Shown piece by piece: positions 1-5,249 of a stretch of 5,249 nucleotides of DNA. Position 1 is the first letter of the stretch. Each line of letters starts with the position of its first letter. The notes below the pieces were generated by a model. The model saw only the letters and a list, made by a program, of their open reading frames with translations, was not told the origin of the DNA and did no database searches. The stretch lies in contig JBEAOO010000244.1 in assembly GCA_041164825.1 (NCBI GenBank), forward strand, positions 1-5,249, written 5' to 3'. The DNA comes from JBEAOO01 sp041164825 (GTDB lineage Bacteria; Pseudomonadota; Gammaproteobacteria; Burkholderiales; Burkholderiaceae_C). A program made the translations under genes and the position numbers.

Positions 1-143
1 CTGGGCACACGCTCAACCGCCGCATCACCGCACACCGGACACGTCACCAAGCCGCGCTCACGCTGCGAAGCGTAATCGTCGGCCGAGCCGAACCAGCCTT
101 CGAAGCGGTGATCGTGCGCACAGCGCAGGTCGAGAACTTTCAT
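1..143 (-). CDS. DUF1178 family protein, N-terminal part (3' end outside window)
   Basis: Forty-seven complete codons are visible from the ATG at 141-143 to the left edge, with the reading frame still open. The start MKVLDLRCAHDHRFEGWFGS and the later GLVTCPVCGDAAVERVP match what I know of the DUF1178 family, which typically runs to about 150 residues, so roughly two thirds of the protein is cut off. C8 with H10 and H12, followed by C35-P-V-C38, looks like a zinc-ribbon-type metal site, as in small regulatory-protein-like zinc ribbons; metal binding is inferred. The protein should be cytoplasmic, since the visible part has no hydrophobic segment. It is the last visible gene of the run, 37 bp after the Nudix gene on the same strand. 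It is a genuine gene although its ribosome binding site is weak. Function unknown. Confidence 0.85.
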   Translation of the reverse strand, partial: MKVLDLRCAHDHRFEGWFGSADDYASQRERGLVTCPVCGDAAVERVP

Positions 144-180
144 CGGTGCCAGTGTGCGCGCACGCGCGGCGGCTGTGGGC
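144..180 (-). other. 37-bp gap between the Nudix and DUF1178 genes
   Basis: The longest non-coding stretch in the window. It is very GC-rich and contains a perfect 10-bp palindrome, GTGCGCGCAC, at 154-163. No Shine-Dalgarno-like purine run sits 5-10 nt before the DUF1178 ATG, no T-run suggests a terminator, and no promoter elements are recognisable. Read-through into the DUF1178 gene is therefore likely. Confidence 0.5.
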
Positions 181-786
181 TCAGGGGGCTTTTTGCCACA
201 CCAAGGGCCAGCGGCCCTCGCGCCATTGGCGCAGCCAAAGCATGCCAATCAAGGTCTTGGCGTCGGTCAGTTCACCTGCCTGAGCCTGTGCTTCGAGTTC
301 TTCCAGCGTGGCCGCAGCCACGTCGAGAAACTCACCGGCATCAAGGTGGCGCTCGCCCAGCGTCAAACCGCGGGCAAACCAAATCTCAATGCCTTCGGTG
401 GAGTACGCGATGGCGTTGTGCAGCACACCCGCGCGTGCCCACTCGGCAGCGCGGTAGCCGGTTTCTTCTTCAAGCTCACGGATACCGCAAGTCCAGGGCG
501 CTTCTCCGAGGTCGAGCTTGCCGGCCGGGAACTCGGTCATCACACGCGACAGCGGGTAGCGGTATTGGCGCTCGATCACCAAGCGGCCATCGTCCAAGAT
601 GGGCACCACCATCACCGCGCCGTTGTGCACGATGTATTCGCGCGTGGCTTGCCCACCGTCGGGCAGACCGACCGTGTCTTTGCGCACCTGCAGGAAGCTG
701 CCTTGGTAGACCAGATCCGATTGCAGCCGGATCTCCTTCAGGTGCGCATCGGCGGCGAGCACGGCGGGTGGAGCGGCAATGGTCAT
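181..786 (-). CDS. Nudix hydrolase, ADP-ribose pyrophosphatase-like
   Basis: Probable cytoplasmic, metal-dependent hydrolase of 201 residues that splits nucleoside diphosphates linked to another moiety; ADP-ribose to AMP and ribose 5-phosphate is the likeliest reaction. The Nudix box is perfect at residues 89-111: G89, then E95, then REL-EE-TG from R103 to Y111. The preceding ERQYRYPLSRVMTEFPAGKLD (from about 72) and the following EIWFARGL (about 134-141) are typical of the ADP-ribose pyrophosphatase group. The segment IAYSTEGIEIW lacks the proline often seen downstream of the box in this group, so another substrate (GDP-mannose or another sugar nucleotide) is possible. The frame stays open upstream to 966, but that extension is the DUF2818 gene read in another frame and is compositionally unlike this family. 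The ATG at 786, within ATGA, is preferred and gives a family-sized protein. There is no signal peptide or membrane segment. Nudix assignment is sure; substrate is not. Confidence 0.95.
   Translation of the reverse strand: MTIAAPPAVLAADAHLKEIRLQSDLVYQGSFLQVRKDTVGLPDGGQATREYIVHNGAVMVVPILDDGRLVIERQYRYPLSRVMTEFPAGKLDLGEAPWTCGIRELEEETGYRAAEWARAGVLHNAIAYSTEGIEIWFARGLTLGERHLDAGEFLDVAAATLEELEAQAQAGELTDAKTLIGMLWLRQWREGRWPLVWQKAP
783..786 (-). promoter_or_regulatory. DUF2818 stop / Nudix start overlap (ATGA)
   Basis: The minus strand reads ATGA, in which the Nudix start ATG (784-786) overlaps the DUF2818 TGA stop (783-785). Bases just upstream are C-rich (GGCGCACCCC), with no Shine-Dalgarno sequence. 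The overlap is the main evidence for this start and indicates translational coupling. Confidence 0.7.
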
Positions 787-1085
787 GGGGTGCGCCGGCG
801 CAGGTAGCGCCAAACAAAGCCAGGGAAGGCAAAGGTCAGGAACAAGAAGCCGAAGGCGGCAAAAAATTCCCACCCCTGGGGCTGGCGTTGCCCCATGCGC
901 GATTCGATGGCGAACCCCAAGCCCAGCGTCAGCAGGCCCAACAGCAGCATTTCGAGCAAGCGCCACGCCAGCGATTTGTCAGCCTGCTTGGGGCCCACGA
1001 GCAGCAAGCGCTCGGTGAAAAACGGCACATTGGCAGCGATCAGGCCCGTCACCAACACCGCCCAGACCGGGCCGCTGCCGTTCAT
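783..1085 (-). CDS. DUF2818 family small membrane protein
   Basis: A 100-residue protein that I recognise as the DUF2818 family, found downstream of nuoN in Burkholderiales and without an assigned function that I know of. Three hydrophobic segments are visible: about 7-23 (WAVLVTGLIAANVPFF), 42-60 (a leucine/glycine-rich helix) and 72-92 (FFAAFGFLFLTFAFPGFVW). The tail ends with basic RYLRRR, which by the positive-inside rule would be cytoplasmic. The short loop between helices 1 and 2 is charged (TER, GPKQADK). There is no signal peptidase site and no catalytic motif. The ATG lies 2 bp after the nuoN stop (TGAGCATG) with no well-placed Shine-Dalgarno sequence, so translation probably depends on ribosomes finishing nuoN. 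Its own stop overlaps the Nudix start. Position and membrane topology suggest a complex I accessory or assembly role, but that is inference from context only. Confidence 0.9.
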   Translation of the reverse strand: MNGSGPVWAVLVTGLIAANVPFFTERLLLVGPKQADKSLAWRLLEMLLLGLLTLGLGFAIESRMGQRQPQGWEFFAAFGFLFLTFAFPGFVWRYLRRRTP

Positions 1086-1090
1086 GCTCA
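1083..1090 (-). promoter_or_regulatory. nuoN stop / DUF2818 start coupling site (TGAGCATG)
   Basis: On the minus strand the nuoN TGA and the DUF2818 ATG are separated by only two bases. The nearest purine run, AAGG at 1102-1105, is 16 nt away and too distant for normal initiation. This arrangement is typical of termination-reinitiation and would tie DUF2818 output to nuoN translation. Confidence 0.55.
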
Positions 1091-2578
1091 GGTGCCCAGG
1101 GCCTTGACGATGGCCTCAGCGCACAACGCCATCAAGCCGCCGGGCAACAGGCCGAACACCAACACCGCCATGCCGTTGAGCGACAACAGCACGCGCACAT
1201 CGGCGGGGCTCTCAATGGCGCTCTTGTCGGTCGGCTCGTCAAAGAACATGACCTTGATGACACGCAGGTAGTAGAAGGCGCCGATCAGAGAGAGCAGCAC
1301 CGCCGCCACGGCCAACCACAGGTAGCCTTCAACATTGGTGGACACCAGCGCTTGCAGCACAGACAGCTTGGCGTAGAAGCCCACGGTGGGCGGCAGGCCC
1401 GCCAGCGAGAACATGAACACGGCCATCACCAGTGCGTACCAGGGGCTGCGCTTGGCGAGGCCCTTCAGGTCGTCAATCTGCTCGGACTCAAAACCCTGGC
1501 GCGACAGCAGCATGATCATGCCGAAGGTGCCGAGCGTGGTGAGCACATAGCTGACGACGTAGAACATGGCCGAGCTGTAGGCGTTGGCCGCCGAGAGCGT
1601 GTTGCCATTGACCACACCCGACGCCAAACCCAACAACATGAAGCCGATTTGAGCGATGGTCGAGTAAGCCAGCATGCGCTTGAGGTTGGTTTGAGCGATG
1701 GCGGCCAGATTGCCCAGCGCCATCGAACCGACCGACAGCACGATCAGCATCTGTTGCCAATCCACAGCCAAACCCAGCATGCCCTCAACCAGCAGACGCA
1801 CGGTGATGGCGAAAGCGGCCAACTTGGGCGCGCCACCAATCATCAGCGTGACGGCCGTGGGCGCGCCTTGGTACACATCGGGCACCCACATGTGGAACGG
1901 AACCACGCCGAGCTTGAAGGCCAGGCCCGAGACCACGAACACGGTGCCGAAGATCAGCACGGTCTTGTTGATCTGGCCGGTGCCGATGGCCTTGAAGACC
2001 TCACCGATTTCTAGCGAACCGGTGGCGCCGTACATCATCGACAAGCCGTACAGCAAGAAGCCGCTGGCCAGCGCGCCGAGCATGAAGTACTTCATGGCTG
2101 CTTCGGTGGCCGGCGGGTGATCGCGGCGCAGCGCCACCAGGGCGTACAGCGACAGCGACATCGCCTCCAGGCCCAGGTAGATGACCAGGAAATTGTTGGC
2201 CGAGAGCATCACCGAGATGCCGAACAGCGCGAACAGGCTGAGCGTGTAGAGCTCGCCCTTGAGCATGTCGCGGCTGGCGGCATAAGGGCGCGCATAGACC
2301 AGCGTGATGATGGTCGCGACCGAGGCGAAGAAGCCCAGCAGGTGGCCCAGCGGGTCGGACACCACCATGTCTTGCATGGCGTAGAGCGTGAAGCCGCCGT
2401 TGAAGTACGACAGGTGCATGGCCGCGACCACGGCCAGCGAGGCCAGGGTCAGCCAGTGCGTGACCTGGCGGTCGTCGCTGGTGACCCAAAGGTCGACCAG
2501 CGAGACCACGCAGGCCATCGCAAGCAGCACGATTTCGGGGTAGACGGCGAGCCAGTTCATGTTGTTCATCGTTTGCAC
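1088..2578 (-). CDS. nuoN: NADH-quinone oxidoreductase subunit N
   Basis: Third antiporter-like membrane subunit of complex I, the one nearest the quinone-binding arm; a proton channel in the inner membrane. It is complete at 496 residues (E. coli about 485). A GTG start is chosen because GAGG lies 9 nt upstream; ATG at codon 4 or 7 is the alternative and would give NNMNWL or MNWLAVYPEI beginnings. Channel residues are present: E138 in IYLGLEAMSLSLYA (E. coli E133), K222 in AFKLGVVPFHMWVPDVYQGAP (K217), K252 in GAPKLAAF (K247, same 30-residue spacing) and K404 in GLPPTVGFYAKL (K395). The NLKRMLAYSTIAQIGFML motif at about 298-315 is the family TM9-10 signature. Hydrophobic segments continue to the C-terminus. 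It lies 11 bp after nuoM, and its TGA is separated from the DUF2818 ATG by 2 bp. Codon use resembles its neighbours, apart from one rare CTA leucine at 2012-2014. Confidence 0.99.
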   Translation of the reverse strand: MQTMNNMNWLAVYPEIVLLAMACVVSLVDLWVTSDDRQVTHWLTLASLAVVAAMHLSYFNGGFTLYAMQDMVVSDPLGHLLGFFASVATIITLVYARPYAASRDMLKGELYTLSLFALFGISVMLSANNFLVIYLGLEAMSLSLYALVALRRDHPPATEAAMKYFMLGALASGFLLYGLSMMYGATGSLEIGEVFKAIGTGQINKTVLIFGTVFVVSGLAFKLGVVPFHMWVPDVYQGAPTAVTLMIGGAPKLAAFAITVRLLVEGMLGLAVDWQQMLIVLSVGSMALGNLAAIAQTNLKRMLAYSTIAQIGFMLLGLASGVVNGNTLSAANAYSSAMFYVVSYVLTTLGTFGMIMLLSRQGFESEQIDDLKGLAKRSPWYALVMAVFMFSLAGLPPTVGFYAKLSVLQALVSTNVEGYLWLAVAAVLLSLIGAFYYLRVIKVMFFDEPTDKSAIESPADVRVLLSLNGMAVLVFGLLPGGLMALCAEAIVKALGT

Positions 2579-2587
2579 GGCGCGGCG

Positions 2588-2591
2588 CCTC
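2588..2591 (-). promoter_or_regulatory. Ribosome binding site of nuoN, overlapping the nuoM stop codon
   Basis: On the minus strand GAGG begins inside the nuoM TGA stop (reading TGAGG) and is 9 nt from a GTG codon at 2576-2578. The in-frame ATG codons further in (2567-2569 and 2558-2560) lie 18 or more nt from it and have no closer purine-rich site. The spacing therefore favours the GTG start. Overlap of the stop with the binding site suggests coupled translation. Confidence 0.6.
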
Positions 2592-4065
2592 AGTTCAGCT
2601 TGGAAACGGCGACGTGCTTGAGCAGCGCGTCAACCGAGACATGCATGGTGTCGGTGAAGGGCTTGGGATAGACGCCCATCCACAGCACGGCGACAGCCAG
2701 CAGCACCATCATCAAAATTTCACGACCATTCAGGTCTTGCAGATCGCGGACGTGGTCATTGGCAATCGGGCCGAAGTACACGCGCTTGACCATCCAGAGC
2801 GTGTAGGCCGCACCAAAGATCAGCGCCGTTGCGGCGACGAAGCCGAGCCAGAAGTTCACCTTGACGGTGCCCAAAATCACCATCCACTCACCCACGAAAC
2901 CGCCGGTGCCCGGCAGACCGCAGTTGGCCATGGCAAAGAAGACCGCAAACGCAGTGAAGATCGGCATCGTGTTGACCACGCCGCCATAGCTGGCGATTTC
3001 ACGCGAGTGCACGCGGTCGTACAACACGCCGATGGACAGGAACATGGCACCCGACACGAAGCCGTGCGAGATCATCTGCACCAAGCCACCGGACACGCCG
3101 AGCTCGTTGAACAAGAAGAAGCCCAGGGTGACAAAGCCCATGTGCGCGATGGACGAGTAGGCCACCAGCTTCTTCATGTCTTGCTGCACCAGCGCCACCA
3201 AGCCGATGTAGACCACACCGATCAGCGACAGCGCGACGATGAACCAGGTCCACTCGTGCGAGGCGTCGGGCGTGATGGGCAGCGAGAAGCGCAGGAAACC
3301 ATAGGCGCCCAGCTTCAACATGATGGCGGCCAGCACGACAGAGCCACCGGTGGGTGCTTCCACGTGGGCGTCGGGCAACCAGGTGTGCACCGGCCACATC
3401 GGCACCTTCACGGCAAACGCCGCGAAGAAGGCGAAGAACAACAAGGTCTGCGCCGTCATCGGCAGCGGCAGCTTGTGCCAGGTCAGCAGGTCGAAACTGC
3501 CGCCCGATTTGAAGTACAGAAAGATCAGCGCCACCAGCATCAGCAGCGAGCCGGCCAGCGTGTACAAGAAGAACTTGAAGGCCGCGTAGACGCGACGCGG
3601 GCCGCCCCAGACGCCGATGATGATGTACATCGGGATCAGCGTGGCCTCGAAGAACACGTAGAACAGCAAGCCGTCTACCGCCGTGAAGACGCCGATCAAG
3701 ATGCCGGAGAGGATCAGGAACGCGCCCATGTACTGGTTGACGCGCGACTCGATGACTTCCCACGCCGCCAGCACCACGATGATGGTGATGAAGGCGGTGA
3801 GCAGCACGAACCACACCGAGATGCCGTCGACACCCAGCGCGTAGTGCACGTTGAAGCGATCGATCCAGGTGAAGTTCTCGACGAACTGCATGGCCGCCGT
3901 CGTGTTGTCGAACCCACTCAGCAACGGCAGCGTGACCGCAAAGCTGGCAATCGCCGCGACCAGCGCCAGCCAGCGCACAGCGCCCGCATGCTCGTCACGC
4001 CCGAAGGCCAGAAGGATGGCGCCGCAAATGATCGGCAGCCAGATGGCAAGGCTCAGCAAACCCAT
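2590..4065 (-). CDS. nuoM: NADH-quinone oxidoreductase subunit M
   Basis: Middle antiporter-like subunit of the complex I membrane arm, a polytopic inner-membrane proton channel. It is complete at 491 residues (E. coli about 509), from an ATG preceded by a good ribosome binding site to TGA. The N-terminus MGLLSLAIWLPI is typical. Channel residues are in place: E140 in FFEATLIPMY (equivalent to E. coli E144, TM5), K220 in FAVKVPMWPVHTWLPDAH (K234, TM7), K251 in IMLKLGAYGFLRF (K265, TM8, with the same 31-residue spacing), H334 in QMISHGFVSGA, and E393 in GTGGFVGEWM (E407, TM12). About 14 hydrophobic segments alternate with short loops, as expected for the family. It lies 22 bp after nuoL and 11 bp before nuoN, so it is part of one operon. 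No TTA, CTA or TCA codon occurs across 2614-4065, which leaves a long open antisense frame. Nothing is missing or disrupted. Confidence 0.99.
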   Translation of the reverse strand: MGLLSLAIWLPIICGAILLAFGRDEHAGAVRWLALVAAIASFAVTLPLLSGFDNTTAAMQFVENFTWIDRFNVHYALGVDGISVWFVLLTAFITIIVVLAAWEVIESRVNQYMGAFLILSGILIGVFTAVDGLLFYVFFEATLIPMYIIIGVWGGPRRVYAAFKFFLYTLAGSLLMLVALIFLYFKSGGSFDLLTWHKLPLPMTAQTLLFFAFFAAFAVKVPMWPVHTWLPDAHVEAPTGGSVVLAAIMLKLGAYGFLRFSLPITPDASHEWTWFIVALSLIGVVYIGLVALVQQDMKKLVAYSSIAHMGFVTLGFFLFNELGVSGGLVQMISHGFVSGAMFLSIGVLYDRVHSREIASYGGVVNTMPIFTAFAVFFAMANCGLPGTGGFVGEWMVILGTVKVNFWLGFVAATALIFGAAYTLWMVKRVYFGPIANDHVRDLQDLNGREILMMVLLAVAVLWMGVYPKPFTDTMHVSVDALLKHVAVSKLN

Positions 4066-4073
4066 TTTTTATG

Positions 4074-4079
4074 TTCTCC
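4074..4079 (-). promoter_or_regulatory. Ribosome binding site of nuoM
   Basis: On the minus strand the short nuoL-nuoM gap reads GGAGAA, then 8 nt ending in an A-run, then the nuoM ATG. This is the strongest Shine-Dalgarno sequence in the window. It fixes the nuoM start at 4065 and suggests that nuoM can be initiated independently of nuoL termination. Confidence 0.8.
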
Positions 4080-4087
4080 GTGCCCGC

Positions 4088-5249
4088 TCACCGAACCGAG
4101 GAGCCGCTCAGCAGCCCACTCAAGAACGGCCACAACTGCCAGGTCATCAGACCGATGACACCCAGAATCATCACCAGCGCGTACCAGTAGAGGTAACCGG
4201 TTTGCACGCGGCGAACCACCGATGCAAACGCACCCACCGCACCGGCCGAACCGTTGATCACGAGACCGTCGATCAGGGCCACGTCGCCGCCCTTCCACAG
4301 GCCGGTGCCCAAGAGGCGGGCGCCGCGCGACAGCACGTTCTCGTTGAACCAGTCAAAGAAGTACTTGTTCTCGAGCACGGTGTTGATGAAGGTCGTGTTG
4401 GCCTTGATCGCCGTCGGGATGGCCGGCTTGACCATGTAGAACACGTAGGCGGTGACCACACCGGCCAGCGCCAGCCAGAACGGCAAGCTGGTGAGGCCGT
4501 GCAAAGCCATCGCTGCAGCGCCGTGGAAGCCGTGCGCCATCTCTTCCATCACCGGGTGGTGTTCGGCGTTGATGAACACCGCACCCTTGAGGAAGTCGCC
4601 GTACAGCATCGGCTCGATGGTGAAGTAGCCAATGATCACCGACGGAATGGCCAGCAGCACCAGCGGCAGCGTCACGACCCAAGGCGACTCGTGCGGCGTG
4701 TGGGCATGCCCGTGGCCGTGATCACCGTGGTCGTCGTCATGGTGATCGTGCTCGCCCGGGAAGGGCTTGTGGTGGAAGTTTTCCTTGCCGTGGAAGACCA
4801 GGAAATACATGCGGAACGAGTAGAAGGCCGTCACGAACACGCCAGCGATCACGGCGAAGTAGGCAAAGCCCGAGCCCCACAGGTGGCTCTCGTGCACCGC
4901 TTCGATGATGCTGTCCTTCGAGTAGAAGCCCGAGAACAGCGGCGTGCCGATCAGCGCCAGCGAGCCCAGCAGCGAGGTGATCCAGGTGATGGGCATGTAC
5001 TTGCGCAGGCCGCCCATGTTGCGGATGTCCTGATCGTGGTGCATGCCGATGATGACCGAACCCGCGCCGAGGAACAGCAGCGCCTTGAAGAAGGCGTGCG
5101 TCATCAGATGGAACACCGCCACCGAGTAGGCCGATGCGCCCAGCGCCACTGTCATGTAGCCCAGCTGCGACAGCGTGGAATAGGCCACCACGCGCTTGAT
5201 GTCGTTCTGGATGATGCCGAGGAACCCCATGAACAGCGCGGTGATGGCC
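4088..5249 (-). CDS. nuoL: NADH-quinone oxidoreductase subunit L, C-terminal part (5' end outside window)
   Basis: Distal antiporter-like membrane subunit of complex I; it pumps protons in the inner membrane and carries the long lateral helix that runs along the membrane arm. The frame is open to the right edge, so the start lies outside; 386 codons plus a TGA stop are visible. Counting from the first complete codon, the motif HLMTHAFFKALLFL carries H47, H51 and K55, with the spacing of E. coli H334, H338 and K342. K111 in GFYSKD matches the TM12 lysine K399. A His/Asp-rich hydrophilic loop lies at residues 167-186 (4691-4750). The conserved FFDWFNENVL follows near 297-306, and a final hydrophobic anchor lies at about 357-376. 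Relatives are roughly 610-680 residues, so about 230-290 N-terminal residues, including the TM7 lysine, are missing only because of the window edge. nuoM follows after 22 bp. No frameshift is seen. Identification is secure. Confidence 0.98.
   Translation of the reverse strand, partial: AITALFMGFLGIIQNDIKRVVAYSTLSQLGYMTVALGASAYSVAVFHLMTHAFFKALLFLGAGSVIIGMHHDQDIRNMGGLRKYMPITWITSLLGSLALIGTPLFSGFYSKDSIIEAVHESHLWGSGFAYFAVIAGVFVTAFYSFRMYFLVFHGKENFHHKPFPGEHDHHDDDHGDHGHGHAHTPHESPWVVTLPLVLLAIPSVIIGYFTIEPMLYGDFLKGAVFINAEHHPVMEEMAHGFHGAAAMALHGLTSLPFWLALAGVVTAYVFYMVKPAIPTAIKANTTFINTVLENKYFFDWFNENVLSRGARLLGTGLWKGGDVALIDGLVINGSAGAVGAFASVVRRVQTGYLYWYALVMILGVIGLMTWQLWPFLSGLLSGSSVR

Noticed and set aside
144..180. 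Palindrome GTGCGCGCAC as a possible terminator or operator
   Set aside because: The 10-bp palindrome has no loop and no following T-run. Alternating GC sequence makes such palindromes common in this base composition. A binding site cannot be supported from one copy.
154..807. 217-codon plus-strand open frame opposite the Nudix gene
   Set aside because: It is codon-in-phase with the Nudix gene on the other strand, which carries a perfect Nudix box. The antisense product resembles no family I know.
787..966. 60-residue N-terminal extension of the Nudix protein
   Set aside because: The frame is open upstream, but it overlaps most of the DUF2818 gene, has no ribosome binding site near its Met, and its Cys/Leu/Pro-rich sequence is not part of the family. 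The ATGA start at 786 gives a standard length.
108..1271. 387-codon plus-strand open frame across the Nudix, DUF2818 and nuoN 3' regions
   Set aside because: It runs antisense to three well-supported genes, and its translation is Arg/Ala/Pro/Gly-rich low-complexity sequence with no recognisable domain. It is a product of high GC content.
1352..2671. Two plus-strand open frames (1352-2014 and 2117-2671) opposite nuoN
   Set aside because: Both are in phase with nuoN codons and lie open for lack of TTA/CTA/TCA; the first ends exactly at a single CTA leucine codon of nuoN. The translations are His/Gln/Arg-rich with no domain.
2999..3814. 271-codon minus-strand open frame inside nuoM
   Set aside because: It is an alternative frame of nuoM, which has every family motif and channel residue. 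The shadow translation is Arg/Ala/His/Gly-rich without hydrophobic segments.
1..5249. Mobile element, CRISPR array, RNA gene, defence or phage system
   Set aside because: No transposase, integrase, spaced direct repeats, terminal inverted repeats or tRNA-like structure was seen. Coding sequence fills almost the whole window, with recognisable core genes in a conserved order.

Overview
The window is a compact, single-direction stretch of bacterial chromosome. All genes are read from the minus strand, so the gene order runs from high to low coordinates. It is the 3' end of a nuo operon encoding the proton-pumping NADH:quinone oxidoreductase (complex I). In order: the last ~386 codons of nuoL (cut by the right edge), complete nuoM, complete nuoN, a 100-residue DUF2818 membrane protein, a 201-residue Nudix hydrolase of the ADP-ribose pyrophosphatase type, and the first 47 codons of a DUF1178 protein (cut by the left edge).

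The GC-rich sequence, the Nuo protein sequences and above all the order nuoL-nuoM-nuoN-DUF2818-Nudix-DUF1178 point to a betaproteobacterium of the order Burkholderiales, most likely family Comamonadaceae. This placement comes from remembered family patterns, not from a search.

Spacing is tight throughout: 22 bp between nuoL and nuoM, 11 bp between nuoM and nuoN, 2 bp between nuoN and DUF2818, a 4-bp ATGA overlap between DUF2818 and the Nudix gene, and 37 bp before the DUF1178 gene. No internal promoter or terminator is evident, and no non-coding stretch exceeds 37 bp. The genes look cotranscribed from a promoter outside the window, with translational coupling at the DUF2818 and Nudix starts, where no good Shine-Dalgarno sequence is visible.

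NuoL, NuoM and NuoN are the three antiporter-like membrane subunits that form the proton-translocating arm of complex I. The charged and histidine residues of their proton channels are present at the expected spacing, so the enzyme looks functional. The Nudix protein has a perfect Nudix box and probably hydrolyses ADP-ribose or a related nucleoside diphosphate, a chemical neighbour of the NAD(H) pool used by complex I. DUF2818 and DUF1178 have no assigned function that I know of.

I see no mobile element, CRISPR array, RNA gene, phage gene or defence system. This is ordinary core metabolism. The points most worth a second look are the coupled DUF2818 and Nudix genes and a His/Asp-rich loop in NuoL.
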